A stretch of DNA of 64,000 nucleotides from Saprospiraceae bacterium (GTDB lineage: Bacteria; Bacteroidota; Bacteroidia; Chitinophagales; Saprospiraceae). This document shows, one piece after another, positions 19,255-32,873 of the stretch. Position numbers and translations under genes: made by a program. The stretch is taken from NCBI GenBank assembly GCA_021738725.1, contig JAIPBE010000012.1:18994-82993 (forward strand), in the 5' to 3' direction. Each line of letters opens with the position of its first letter. The first letter of the stretch is position 1. The notes below the pieces were generated by a model that was given only the letters and a program-made list of their open reading frames with translations, did not search any database and was not told the origin of the DNA.

Positions 19255-20229
19255 TTATTGGAAAAAACGAGGGTTATCGATCTCGGATGCCTCATCTTTT
19301 CCAAAGCAGAAGCGGAGCAATGCTTCAAAGGTACCATTTTGATAATCGCGGATATCGGAGAGGGCAATATCATACCCGACACTCAATAAAAAGTGCTGGC
19401 GGATACGGAAACCCAGAATGAGATCGATGGATTCTCCAAGACCAGGATCACGGTCCCCGCCGAACCGGTAGGTCAAGCCTGCATGGAACTGGTCCTTCAT
19501 CTCCAATGCCACATGCAGATCCGCATCGAAGGGAGCATTCTCCACGTATTTCAGCAAGAGTTGTGGATGGAGCGCCAGGAAATTATTGAGGGTGATGCGG
19601 TAGCCTCCCAGGGCGTAATAATGACGCAGCTCGGTAGAAGGTCGGTCGGCACCATTTCCAAAATCAATATTGCCTGCGACCAGTCGGGGCACCCCGGCAC
19701 CGGCGTACCAATCCTCACCCTGGTAATAGATTCCGGCACCGAAGTTGGGCAGGTATTTGGTCTGCAATCCCAGGGGAACGCCTGGATCCAGACTGATATC
19801 CTGAGTGCCTTTGATCCGTTCATCTCCATAGTCTTCGGCAAAGTATCGCACGGAGCCGGACAGTCCGACGCCGAGATATCCACGACCGAGAGGTATGCGA
19901 TAGCTGTAGGCCATTTCGGCAGTCACATTGCGTGTGATCCCGATAGCGGTCCGGTAGAAGTTGATCCCCATGCCGACCCGCTGTTGGAATAATGGCGTAT
20001 TGAAACTGACCATCTGCGCCTCCGGAGCACCTTCCAGGCCGATCCATTGTTTGCGATAGATGAGAGAGAGACAAGGGCCGCCTTCACTACCGGCAAAACC
20101 AGGGGTGTAAAACAGGCGGTTGAACATAAACTGGGTGAATTGCCCGTCTTGCTGCCCCGATACAGCAGTCATCAAAACAAAAGAGCTGATAAAGCCAAGC
20201 AGGAAAAGTCTGATCCGTTTCTGTTGCAT
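19255..20229 (-). CDS. type IX secretion system membrane protein, PorP/SprF family
   Basis: QDGQFTQFMFNRLFYTPGFAGSEGGPCLSLIYRKQWIGLEGAPEAQMVSFNTPLF: classical PorP/SprF N-terminus. Confidence 0.95.
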   Translation of the reverse strand: MQQKRIRLFLLGFISSFVLMTAVSGQQDGQFTQFMFNRLFYTPGFAGSEGGPCLSLIYRKQWIGLEGAPEAQMVSFNTPLFQQRVGMGINFYRTAIGITRNVTAEMAYSYRIPLGRGYLGVGLSGSVRYFAEDYGDERIKGTQDISLDPGVPLGLQTKYLPNFGAGIYYQGEDWYAGAGVPRLVAGNIDFGNGADRPSTELRHYYALGGYRITLNNFLALHPQLLLKYVENAPFDADLHVALEMKDQFHAGLTYRFGGDRDPGLGESIDLILGFRIRQHFLLSVGYDIALSDIRDYQNGTFEALLRFCFGKDEASEIDNPRFFQ

Positions 20230-20234
20230 GGCTA

Positions 20235-23200
20235 TTAGTATTTTATGAGGAGGAAACCGGACTCCGGCAATTCGCCGTTCTGAAGATCCAGGATGTAGAA
20301 ATAAGTTCCTGGCGGCAGGATCTGACCGCCGTAGGTCCCGGCCCAACTGTTCAGGTAGGGTGATGCCGCATAAACTTCATCCCCCCACTGATTGAAAATA
20401 GAAAGCCGGTTGTCTGGATATTCATCTGTCAACACCAGACAGGGGATCACCAGGATATCGTTGACCCCATCATTGTTCGGGGTGATAATGGTGGGCATTT
20501 CACACCGGGGTTCCAGTCCGATCTTCAGCACGACAATGGCCTCGGCACAGACGCCGGGGCATTTTTCGCTGCACACCTGATATCGGAAAGTAACCGTCCC
20601 GGAATAGTTGGCCGGTGCTGTGTAGCGGTAGATCCCGTCTGCCACCTTCTCGATCTGACCGACCAACGGTTGTGTCAGCAACTGGGTAGTCACCGGCCCG
20701 AAAATGGCATCATTTGTCAGCACCTGGATCAAGGATTGACCTGCAAACGGGATGGCCATCGTGTCGTTCGCTGCCGATGGTCCGTATTCGTAATTCACCA
20801 CTACGGTATCCCGTGATGAGGCGCCACAGATCCCGTGATTCAACTCCCAAATAAAGGCATTGAAACCAGGCTGCAGATTGCAGGCACCTGCACTGGTTTC
20901 GCCGAGGCTGTCGATCAGTACACCTGGAACCAGGGAGGACCATCGGCCTGAGCCGAGTTCTGTAAAGTCGGCGGTCAGGGGCATGGACAAACATCCGTAC
21001 CCGCAATCCTGTCGGTCCACACCTGCATATGCATGATCATCAAAGTTGAAGACCTCTACAGAGGCAGAGGTAGGCGGGCAGGCGCCATTATCGACCGTCC
21101 AGGTGAAGAAATACGCATTTCCAGGTTCGATATCGGTGATGGCCGTGGTGACCTGGGATGGACTCAGAATCGTCACGCCGAGTCCGGCCTGGCCCATTGT
21201 CTGGCTCCACATGCCGGAGTTGGGGGCCGGGTTGATCGCAGTGATCGAAGTCCCTTTTGCCCGGCAGAGTTCAAGGGGAGAATCGACCATTGCTTGCACA
21301 GTTACGGAGATAGCGGCCGTGGCGAAGTCCGTGCTGTAATTCTTGCAAGCCCCGTTGGAGAGCGTCCATGAAAAGATCAACTGATCTCCGGGCAAATACC
21401 CGTTCACCTTGGTGCAATTGGCATCCGGCGTGAGGAGGGTAACCGGGGTTCCAGCCGTCTGCTGCCATTGTCCGGTCCCGATGGTTGGAGACTGGCCGCA
21501 CAGCTCCAGGACCTGACCATTACAGATCGTCACATCCGGACCCGCATTGGCTATCTGATTGGGGATGGTATTGATTTGGATCGTGTGGATCACAGAAGGC
21601 ACGGACCGGCAACCATCTACCGTCGTAATGGCGTAAAAGTCATACTTCCCTTCCTTGTATTGGCCCGGCAGATCGAGGGGAAGGAATGGTTGAATACCCG
21701 AATTGCCGATCAAGGTATCCGTATTGCCGTCATACCAGCCATAGGTCCCTCCCGGCAGCCCGCCGGTGAGGGTCAACTGGCAGTTGCCCGGTGTCTGCGC
21801 ACAGATCAGTCCACCACAATCATCTGAGACGACCGGAGGCAGGGGGTTGGATTTGACTTGCTGGAAAAACTCTTCCGACAAGGGAGAGTAACAGCCATTC
21901 ATCAGAATGCGCACCTGGTAACTGCCGGTGAGATTCGTCGTTGCATTCGGAAGGACCAGGCAATTTCCTCCGGTTTGATTGGTAATGGGGCCTTGCCATT
22001 CATAAACGGCTCCGGCCACAAAAGTCGCACAGGCAATGAGCGTATCCCCTGCACAAACCGGTGAATTAGTTGTGATGGCAGGTGGAAAAGGGATCGGATG
22101 CACGATGACCGTGATCTCGTTGGACTGGTTGGATATGCAGCCATCCACGATCACTTTCAACTTGTATTTGCCTCCCTGATTAATGGTGATCCCCGGGATG
22201 GTCAAGGTCGGGAACAGGGTCGTATCCTGTTTGAGCGGACCCATCCAGATATACTTGACATCTCCACCATAGGGATCATTCGGAACATGGATAACCAGTG
22301 TCTCGCCGGCGCAGATCTCGTATGGATCTTTGGGGGCAGGGTCATCCACCATAATGACCGGCGTGACCGGTGTATCATCCATGGCAATAAAGATGGTGGC
22401 AGGGACGGACGTGCAGGTATTATCCACCTTTTTCACTTTGAGGCTGTACAAGCCAGACTGGGCACCCGTGACATTCAGGAGCTGGGCCACGCTATCCAGT
22501 GAAAAGATCATCCCATTGGGTCCGGTCCAAAAATACTGGTAGGATCCGCCTGCTTCGGGTGGAAAAACGGTGGGCAGGATCTGGCAATCCTCAAACCCGC
22601 TCACACAGGTAGGGCAGGAACTGGAAAGGGCTGTGATCTTGGGACGTTCGGTCAGGACGATCCGAAGAGAATCCCGGGTGGTACACCCCTGGGGATTCTC
22701 GGCCACCAGATAGTAGGTACCTGGAATCGCCGGGACTTTGGGCGTAGATCCTATATAGGTCTTTCCATTGGGGGCAGTCCAGGTGAATTTCACCACATTC
22801 ACTCCGTTGACTGGCAGGATGAGGGTATCGCCATCACAGGCCAGAAGGCTATCCGGCAACTGGACATTGATCGGGTGGATGATCACCGGCAGGGGCAGGG
22901 ATACATCGGATGGGCAGTTGGGTGTTTGAAATACCTGGAGCGTCCAGGTGCCGGCATTCATCAACAAGGCAGGGGCGAACAGTTCCGGAGTGGTGGTGGT
23001 AAACACCTGACCCGTTTGCTGGTGGGTCCACTGATAGGTCATGGCTTGTTGCCATTCGGTGGTGATATGGATGGTATCGCCCTGGCAGACCGGACTATTG
23101 CTATGGATGGAAGGCCGGAAAGCTCCGTTTGGACCGATATCGATCTGGACAGAGCCCGTCGCCATACAGCCGGTCAGCCCCTGAATGGTCAGGACGTACG

Positions 23201-26200
23201 TCCCGGAATTACTTTCCTTGGGGTTATCGATGATCGGACTGGCCTGATTGCTGAAAAATCCGTTTGAAGAGGTCCAGGTATAGACATAAAAGTCTCCCTG
23301 TCCGGGTGTCGGAATGGTAAAGGTGGTATCCGGGATGAGGCGGAGACTACCCCCACAGGTATCCAGGGTAAAGCTCGGGGTCAACTCTTCATTCTGGATG
23401 GCGATCAGCGTGGAGCAGGTATCGCTGTTGCCGGCCAGATCAAAGGCAACGACCTGGACATTATAATTCGATCCGGCATTATTGCAGGTGAACGTATTGG
23501 GGGTCACCTGGTATTGGGTGATCCCGCAATTGTCCGTCCCGGGGACGGTCAGCAGGTCGGTATGTGATAGCGTCAGGTTGACCAGACCGGATGGATTGGT
23601 CTTTCGGAACAGGCCCGGTTTGCAAATGATGGTGGGCGGGGTGCGGTCTTCCACATAGATGGGATACGAACAGGTGGAGCTGTTGCCATCGGCATCGGTC
23701 AGGGTATAGTTCGCAGTATAACTGCCGGCATTCAGGTTGAGTAAATTGGCAGTCGACGGGTATTTCAGGATGCCTGCCCCTACCTGCTGGTTGGTGGCAT
23801 TGTTGACAACCGTATAGTCCGTCTCAATGGAGGAATAGATCAATTCCAACCAGGCGTGGCTGAGTCCATCGGTGGAATTGGGTTGCAAGGGTCCACAGGG
23901 ATTGATAAAGTCAGAGTAATTGAGGATGTCCTTGTTGGAAACCAGGCGAAAGTCGACCTGTCCATTGGCGGTCCATGCCTTCAACAACGGCTCTGGAATG
24001 GTAAAGGTAAAGATGGCCTCTGAGGCACATTCCTGCGGGATGGTGACCGGTCCGGTGATCCCCAGAAATGTGTTGTTCTCACCATAGATCTCAAAAAACT
24101 CACCCGGATTGGCCATATCCCCCTGGACGTGCAATCGGAGCAGGCCGTCACCCGGGCCAGAAGGGGAAGCAATGGAGAACAGGAAGTTGAGATCGGCCGG
24201 GACCATACCAGCATTCGGATCTTCGAAAAAGACGAATGGTTTGGGTGAGACACTGCCATCGAAGGTGGTGGGGAATCCGCAATTATCCCAGGCATTGACC
24301 GGAAAAGGCAGATTGACGAGCGCGGCGCAGTTGGCGGTACTGGTCGGAACATGCAGGGTGTCCGGGCACACCAGAAGGGGCGCTTCCCGATCGACCACGA
24401 TCAGGGGATAGGTGCAGACGCCGATATTGCCACTGCAGTCTGTTGCGCTGACCTGGACGGAATAATTCCCCGGGGATAGGGATTCGTTGGTTCCAATATT
24501 CTGGAGCGGTCCGTTGTCGATCCGGTACTGGACCTGTATCGGTGCCGGTGATGCGACCACATGATCAAAGGAAAGGGTCAGGCTGACCCGGCCATTTGGG
24601 CAGACCTGATTGATGGCCTCTACCCCGCTTCCATTGGGAATGAGGATAAACCGGATCACATCATCCTGGGACCAGGCATTTATCTGATCTGGTGTGAGCA
24701 AGGTGTAGTTGGTCTCTCCATTTGCACATTGGACTGGTACTGGATTGGTCTGGGTCAGAAGGGTATTTCCTTCGGCATAAATCCGGTAGTACTCGCCTGG
24801 CTCCTCCGCATCCGCATTGTACAGATTGATGCGCAGGTTGATATTCCCCGTCACATATTGATCGGGCACACCGGCAAATGAAAAATCAAAGAAAACGGTA
24901 TCCACGACCCCGCTGAGCAGGGGTGAGCCTGAGGTATTGAGGATGGGCATGGTATCGGTCAGGATCGAGGCTCCACCACCATCGCAGTTGTCACTGATGA
25001 ATTTTGATCGGACCAACGGTCCCTCCGCCAGACAGGTGCCAGTGCTGACGACAAAGGTGTCGACAGCGGGACAAAACAACAGGGGTGCTTCGGTGTCACG
25101 AACGGCCAGAGTCTGTGATCCGGTCCGGACATTTCCGCAATCATCGGTGGCGATCCATGTTCGGGTGATCTCGTAGTTACGGTGCCCACATTGGGTAGGG
25201 TCCGGATCCTGATTATCTGATTGGACCCGGAGCAGGTCGGGAGTTGAATCGCAGTTGTCGACCGCCGTCACACCACCCGGGCCGTTGATCGGAGGAGCCG
25301 GGATGTTGTCGCAGGCTACTGTCATATCTGCCGGAATACCAAAGAGCACCGGCGGCAGTGAATCGATGACGGTGATCGTCTGAGAGTCGGCTACCGCGTT
25401 TCCACAATCATCGCTGGCCGTCCAGGTCCGGATGATGGCATAGCTATTGGCACATTCGCCGGTATTGTTCTGGGTTGTCAGGACGATGGTGACGTTGTTG
25501 TCGCAGAGATCTACGGCTGTGATATCCATACCGATGATCGGCGGTGCGGGAATATCGTTGCAATTGACGGTGATGTCGGCAGGGACCCCGTTGAGCGCGG
25601 GAGGGCTGTTGTCATTGACGGTTATGACCTGTTGGTGGGACAGGGAATTGCCGGCATCATCGGTCGCTGTCCATGTCCGGGTGATAGTATAAGAACCTGC
25701 GCACGAGGACAGGGTATTGGTTTCGGTAAATGCCAGGATGGGTTGATCGTCACAATTGTCGACAATCGTCACCGCCGGCAGATTGGGGATATTCGGGCAG
25801 GTGACGGTCACATCCGGAGGCAGGGCTACGCTGAATGCAGGTGGTGTGCCATCGATCACGGTGATGGTAAATACAAAGGTGGAGTCATTCCCGAGATCGT
25901 CAGTGGCCATCCAGGTGAAGGTCACCACTGTGCCGGGAGTAAGGGTATCGCCCAGTTGAAAACCTCCCAGGATGGTCAGGACCGTATCTGTGACAGAAGC
26001 ACCGACCAGCGCCTCAACGGTTAGAGAGTCGGGATGCAGGGTGAGGATGGCTTCGCAGATCGGATCGGCCAGGAGGGTGTCGGGACCTTTGAAGTCGAAT
26101 GCAAAATTCTGGGACTGTCCGGAATGGAGGACCGAAAACAGGAGGACCAGGCACGAAGAAAACTGTAGAAGGCGTCGGTACATACCGGAGAGGGGTCTAA

Positions 26201-26294
26201 TTCGTGAGCGAACCGAACCGTCCGGAGTCGTTGGGATAAGGGCGAATAGCCAGGATGGACCGCCTGGGCGGAACGAGAGGGAGGATCGGTTCAT
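20235..26294 (-). CDS. giant (about 2,000 aa) secreted adhesin-like protein with HYR/Ig-like repeats and CHU_C (T9SS type B) C-terminus
   Basis: Signal peptide region MYRRLLQFSSCLVLLFSVLHSGQSQ (alternative start 26183); repeated DNCD...TITRTWTATDDAGN; C-term CEMPTIITPNNDGVNDILVIPC...RLSIFNQWGDEVY..GTYFYILDLQNG. Confidence 0.93.
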   Translation of the reverse strand: MNRSSLSFRPGGPSWLFALIPTTPDGSVRSRIRPLSGMYRRLLQFSSCLVLLFSVLHSGQSQNFAFDFKGPDTLLADPICEAILTLHPDSLTVEALVGASVTDTVLTILGGFQLGDTLTPGTVVTFTWMATDDLGNDSTFVFTITVIDGTPPAFSVALPPDVTVTCPNIPNLPAVTIVDNCDDQPILAFTETNTLSSCAGSYTITRTWTATDDAGNSLSHQQVITVNDNSPPALNGVPADITVNCNDIPAPPIIGMDITAVDLCDNNVTIVLTTQNNTGECANSYAIIRTWTASDDCGNAVADSQTITVIDSLPPVLFGIPADMTVACDNIPAPPINGPGGVTAVDNCDSTPDLLRVQSDNQDPDPTQCGHRNYEITRTWIATDDCGNVRTGSQTLAVRDTEAPLLFCPAVDTFVVSTGTCLAEGPLVRSKFISDNCDGGGASILTDTMPILNTSGSPLLSGVVDTVFFDFSFAGVPDQYVTGNINLRINLYNADAEEPGEYYRIYAEGNTLLTQTNPVPVQCANGETNYTLLTPDQINAWSQDDVIRFILIPNGSGVEAINQVCPNGRVSLTLSFDHVVASPAPIQVQYRIDNGPLQNIGTNESLSPGNYSVQVSATDCSGNIGVCTYPLIVVDREAPLLVCPDTLHVPTSTANCAALVNLPFPVNAWDNCGFPTTFDGSVSPKPFVFFEDPNAGMVPADLNFLFSIASPSGPGDGLLRLHVQGDMANPGEFFEIYGENNTFLGITGPVTIPQECASEAIFTFTIPEPLLKAWTANGQVDFRLVSNKDILNYSDFINPCGPLQPNSTDGLSHAWLELIYSSIETDYTVVNNATNQQVGAGILKYPSTANLLNLNAGSYTANYTLTDADGNSSTCSYPIYVEDRTPPTIICKPGLFRKTNPSGLVNLTLSHTDLLTVPGTDNCGITQYQVTPNTFTCNNAGSNYNVQVVAFDLAGNSDTCSTLIAIQNEELTPSFTLDTCGGSLRLIPDTTFTIPTPGQGDFYVYTWTSSNGFFSNQASPIIDNPKESNSGTYVLTIQGLTGCMATGSVQIDIGPNGAFRPSIHSNSPVCQGDTIHITTEWQQAMTYQWTHQQTGQVFTTTTPELFAPALLMNAGTWTLQVFQTPNCPSDVSLPLPVIIHPINVQLPDSLLACDGDTLILPVNGVNVVKFTWTAPNGKTYIGSTPKVPAIPGTYYLVAENPQGCTTRDSLRIVLTERPKITALSSSCPTCVSGFEDCQILPTVFPPEAGGSYQYFWTGPNGMIFSLDSVAQLLNVTGAQSGLYSLKVKKVDNTCTSVPATIFIAMDDTPVTPVIMVDDPAPKDPYEICAGETLVIHVPNDPYGGDVKYIWMGPLKQDTTLFPTLTIPGITINQGGKYKLKVIVDGCISNQSNEITVIVHPIPFPPAITTNSPVCAGDTLIACATFVAGAVYEWQGPITNQTGGNCLVLPNATTNLTGSYQVRILMNGCYSPLSEEFFQQVKSNPLPPVVSDDCGGLICAQTPGNCQLTLTGGLPGGTYGWYDGNTDTLIGNSGIQPFLPLDLPGQYKEGKYDFYAITTVDGCRSVPSVIHTIQINTIPNQIANAGPDVTICNGQVLELCGQSPTIGTGQWQQTAGTPVTLLTPDANCTKVNGYLPGDQLIFSWTLSNGACKNYSTDFATAAISVTVQAMVDSPLELCRAKGTSITAINPAPNSGMWSQTMGQAGLGVTILSPSQVTTAITDIEPGNAYFFTWTVDNGACPPTSASVEVFNFDDHAYAGVDRQDCGYGCLSMPLTADFTELGSGRWSSLVPGVLIDSLGETSAGACNLQPGFNAFIWELNHGICGASSRDTVVVNYEYGPSAANDTMAIPFAGQSLIQVLTNDAIFGPVTTQLLTQPLVGQIEKVADGIYRYTAPANYSGTVTFRYQVCSEKCPGVCAEAIVVLKIGLEPRCEMPTIITPNNDGVNDILVIPCLVLTDEYPDNRLSIFNQWGDEVYAASPYLNSWAGTYGGQILPPGTYFYILDLQNGELPESGFLLIKY

Positions 26295-26421
26295 AGGGAT
26301 ACCTCCGTGGGGGGAGGATTCAATAACAAAAGTAAAAAAATGCCAGGGAACATTTTACCTTTTTCTCAATATAAACCTTTTGGGGTAGACGGTCGAGTTG
26401 AACCAGCCAAAGAGCTGGTTC

Positions 26422-26622
26422 TTATTCCTCTTCTCCTTGAGCAGGAGGCTTGTCGGAATGGGGTTCCAGATTCTCGGGCGGCATATGGGTTTTGAGGAAT
26501 TGGCTGATCTCCTCCAGGCTGCGATTCATCCGGATCTCCCCCAACGCATCGACATCGATGGAAAATCCTTTCAGGTCGGGATGAACTCGGGTGCCTTCTG
26601 ACTTCTTGCGTTTCTTAGCCAT
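26422..26622 (-). CDS. small hypothetical protein (66 aa)
   Basis: ORF MAKKRKKSEGTRVHPDLKGFSIDVDALGEIRMNRSLEEISQFLKTHMPPENLE...; coherent lysine-rich N-term and acidic tail. Confidence 0.6.
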   Translation of the reverse strand: MAKKRKKSEGTRVHPDLKGFSIDVDALGEIRMNRSLEEISQFLKTHMPPENLEPHSDKPPAQGEEE

Positions 26623-26639
26623 GAGGTGAAGGTAAGGCT

Positions 26640-26830
26640 TAGTCGGTTGTCAGTTGTCGGTTGGCAGTGGAGAGTTGGGAGTGGAGGAGTCGAAGAGAAA
26701 GGTTATTGCGTGATTTCGTTATTGCGTGATTTCGAAAATCAAGGCGGTATCAACACGAATCAGGCAAGTACACGGGGTGAAATCGGAAATCGGAAGTGCG
26801 TAGGCGGAACCTGAATGGACGTAGCCACTT
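26640..26830. repeat. intergenic repeat island
   Basis: gttgtcagttgtcggttggcagtggagagttgggagtgg followed by an 81-bp module shared with 32772-32852. Confidence 0.7.
26702..26782. repeat. 81-bp dispersed repeat, copy 1
   Basis: gttattgcgtgatttcgttattgcgtgatttcgaaaatcaaggcggtatcaacacgaatcaggcaagtacacggggtgaaa; near-identical to 32772-32852. Confidence 0.93.
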
Positions 26831-27063
26831 TGACACGGTTGGTTCGCTTCAGGTTTTGGTCATTCGAATTTCGGGTCTGAGATTTATTTGAGATTTGCTT
26901 TTTGTGCTTTGGAATTTTCTCTCCCGCTTTTGGCCGATCCATCTTGATATGACCTTTCTCAAAAACCAATGTTGATTCGAGTGTCTCGCTCGAACCCGCT
27001 ATTGCGTGTGTCTCACAGCAACTCTAAGGATGATATTTTCTTATGGAGGCTGTAATTAATTAT

Positions 27064-28605
27064 TCACTCATGTATCACTACTACCCGGCTCGTTGCCACC
27101 GGCTGCTGATCGGAGAACAGCTGCAAGATATAGGTGCCATTGGGGACCTGCGATGTATCCCAGGTATGTAGGTAGGCATAAGGTGTATAGCGATGCCGGT
27201 GTACTTCCCTGCCCAGAGCATCAACAATGATCAATTCGGTATCCTGCCGACCGTATTCTGACAGAGTAATTTCGATCTGAACGGGGCCACTGGCCGGATT
27301 AGGGTAAATCTTCAGTTCACCTTGCGGGCCAGGCTCGGCCACAGACGTGCTCAGCGTATCGCAGGGGCTGCCCTCCATGGCACCGAGGCGGTAGTTGGGG
27401 TAGTGAACCAGGGAGTTGTGTGTGTACACAGGTAGATCGATCTCGTTGATGGTCAATTCGCATTCATTACCTGGTAACTCGGGGTATTTGAGGACATGCA
27501 GACACAGGCCAGAACCCGTTGGTGCAATGTAAATCCTCCCGTCCGGACCCAGTTGAGCCAGCCCCCGGCCAATATTGCATTTGAATTTTGTTTCACCAAG
27601 CAACTCAAGAGGCGTCAACTTCAGCGTGTCGGCCCAGAGGTCTACCTGGTAGCATGGAGCATTGTTGAGGATATACAGATACCTCCCGGATGGAGAAAAC
27701 TCCATATCCCCGATAGTCCCTGCTCCAGCCACCACAATGGGCTCATCAAAGGCCAGAGTGCGGTAGCTGGTGAAGGTGCCTGAGCAGCGGTCAAAATCAT
27801 ACACCGTCAACGCTGTATCTGTATTGATCCGGGCCATCTGGGTGCCCTGTTGATTCATGACCAGGAATCCAAAGGATCCCGCTGCTGGGATATCTGCCTT
27901 ATATCCCTTTCCCAGAAATTGAATAAATGGTCCTTGAATTCCTTTGTCTGTCAACAAAAAAGAAAAGAACTTATTGGTGTACAATTGCGCCCCGATGATC
28001 CACCAGTCACGCCCATTGGCGTGTTGCGCCACTTCCATATTCTCAAAAGTGTCTTTGACCAGTACCACATTCTTTTCCAATACCTCCCCCAATCCATCCA
28101 TGCCGCCATCGGTCTTGATCTTGCTATATCTTATATCACCTATAAAGGTGGAATACCCCTCAATAAAACTTTCGCCATGTACCAACTCACCATGAATAAG
28201 ATATGACAAATTTAAATTTCCTCCAGGATCTGGCAATGGCACAATAGCATTGGAGGCTGCATAGGACTGAGATTGCTTTTCCCAAATTTCCCCATAATTG
28301 AGGCTGTCTCCGTTCTCCATGATCACACCGGCGGTGTTAAACACGGCCTTACCATTTGAGTAATATTTCAGGTTTCCTTCAGCATCCGACCAGGTAGTGG
28401 AGCCCGTGTTCAGACGGTAACGGCCATGCATAGGAATGGTGTCGAAATCCAAACCAGACTCAGCATGAATAACAGAAATAATTTCAAATAAAGGAAAGGT
28501 ATCGACAATGGTCGCTGCACCCATCACCCAATTGTGATCGTATTTCTGGGCATGAACAGAAATGGCAAATCCTATAAAACCGCATAAGAAGACAATCTTT
28601 TTCAT
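27064..28605 (-). CDS. T9SS type A sorting-domain-containing protein
   Basis: Signal peptide MKKIVFLCGFIGFAISVHAQ; C-term LKIYPNPASGPVQIEITLSEYGRQDTELIIVDALGREVHRHRY...GTYILQL. Confidence 0.92.
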   Translation of the reverse strand: MKKIVFLCGFIGFAISVHAQKYDHNWVMGAATIVDTFPLFEIISVIHAESGLDFDTIPMHGRYRLNTGSTTWSDAEGNLKYYSNGKAVFNTAGVIMENGDSLNYGEIWEKQSQSYAASNAIVPLPDPGGNLNLSYLIHGELVHGESFIEGYSTFIGDIRYSKIKTDGGMDGLGEVLEKNVVLVKDTFENMEVAQHANGRDWWIIGAQLYTNKFFSFLLTDKGIQGPFIQFLGKGYKADIPAAGSFGFLVMNQQGTQMARINTDTALTVYDFDRCSGTFTSYRTLAFDEPIVVAGAGTIGDMEFSPSGRYLYILNNAPCYQVDLWADTLKLTPLELLGETKFKCNIGRGLAQLGPDGRIYIAPTGSGLCLHVLKYPELPGNECELTINEIDLPVYTHNSLVHYPNYRLGAMEGSPCDTLSTSVAEPGPQGELKIYPNPASGPVQIEITLSEYGRQDTELIIVDALGREVHRHRYTPYAYLHTWDTSQVPNGTYILQLFSDQQPVATSRVVVIHE

Positions 28606-28618
28606 ACTCAGAAATTTA

Positions 28619-28650
28619 GAAAAAAGGAGGGGGCGAATTGCCCCCTCCCA
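28619..28650 (-). terminator. intrinsic terminator of the 28662..31817 gene
   Basis: Minus strand GGAGGGGGCAATTCGCCCCCTCCTTTTTT: perfect stem plus T6. Confidence 0.85.
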
Positions 28651-28661
28651 ATAACTGGATT

Positions 28662-31817
<3,156 letters not shown>

Positions 31818-32186
31818 ATATTTAACATTCCAGGGCTATTTCCTATCCTCATTATTGAGGACCAAAAATGAAAAAATCAAACCTGATTTTCAAAGAGTCC
31901 AATTTTTTAGTCCTTCGGCACAAAATTTATAAAGAAATATCACATTCGAAAGATGAAAAACAAGCAAGGAGAATAGTTTCCCCACATCATTCATTTTTAG
32001 GAACCAGGAACCAGGGACCAGGGCCGAGAAAGGTGTTGGGCGTTGGGTATTGGGCGTTGGCTTTACCCCGGGCTCGAAAACGGGGTTATTTCGTTAAGGC
32101 GTTATTGCGTTATTTCGAGGAATGAGGAACCAGGAATGAGGAACCAGGAATGAGGGCCGAGGGATGAGGACCGAGAAAGGTGTTGG

Positions 32187-32665
32187 GCGTTGGGAATTGG
32201 GCGTTGGCTTTACCCCGGCTTCGAAAACGGGGTTATTTCGTTAAGGCGTTATTTCGAGGAATGCTTGCCCGCCGGGACGGGAGGAACCAGGTCCCGGGAG
32301 GAAATATCACGTTGAACTTTAAACTGGCTCCCCGAGACTTCGGGGACGCCTTGAACGTTAAACATTCAAGCTACGAACAGGGGTGCCCAGCAACAGGCTA
32401 GGACAAACCAGGAACTAGGAATGCCTACCCGCGTTGGGAATTGGGCGTTGGCTTTACCCCGGCTTCGAAAACGGGGTTATTTCGTTAAGGCGTTATTTCG
32501 AGGAATGCTTGCCCGCCGGGGCGGGAGGAACCAGGTCCCGGGAGGAAATATCACGTTGAACTTTAAACTGGCTCCCCGAGACTTCGGGGACGCCTTGAAC
32601 GTTAAACATTCAAGCCACGAACAGGGGTGCCCAGCAACAGGCTAGGACAAACCAGGAACTAGGAA
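32187..32665. repeat. two tandem copies (32187-32421 and 32431-32665) of a 235-bp unit
   Basis: gcgttgggaattgggcgttggctttaccccggcttcg...caacaggctaggacaaaccaggaactaggaa repeated with very few substitutions. Confidence 0.95.
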
Positions 32666-32771
32666 CGCAGGAACAAGGAACAAAGGAATGGCAGCTCGCT
32701 GAGGCGGAATGAGTCAAGGGGTCGAGGCTTGCCCGCCGAAGCTTTAGCGTAGGAGGGAGTGGAGGAGAAAA

Positions 32772-32852
32772 GTTATTGCGTGATTTCGTTATTGCGTGAT
32801 TTCGAAAATCAAGGCGATATCAACACGAATTAGGCAAGTACACGGGGCGAAA
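32772..32852. repeat. 81-bp dispersed repeat, copy 2
   Basis: Same module as 26702-26782 with about 3 differences by eye. Confidence 0.93.
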
Positions 32853-32873
32853 GGCGAATAGCGAAAAGCGGCT

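Larger units (their letters stand above)
31990..32873. repeat. large intergenic heptamer-rich repeat island abutting the gltX stop codon
   Basis: ggaaccaggaaccagg; gttgggcgttgggtattgggcgttgg; aggaatgaggaaccaggaatgaggaacc; 244-bp period tandem duplication; ends gcgaatagcgaaaagcgg at the gltX 3' end. Confidence 0.85.

Noticed and set aside
32180-32645. Two paralogous 73/74-aa ORFs (MLGVGNWALALPRLRKRGYFVKALFRG...)
   Set aside because: They arise from the tandem 235-bp noncoding repeat units; heptamer repeats happen to be open in that frame and there is no independent coding evidence.
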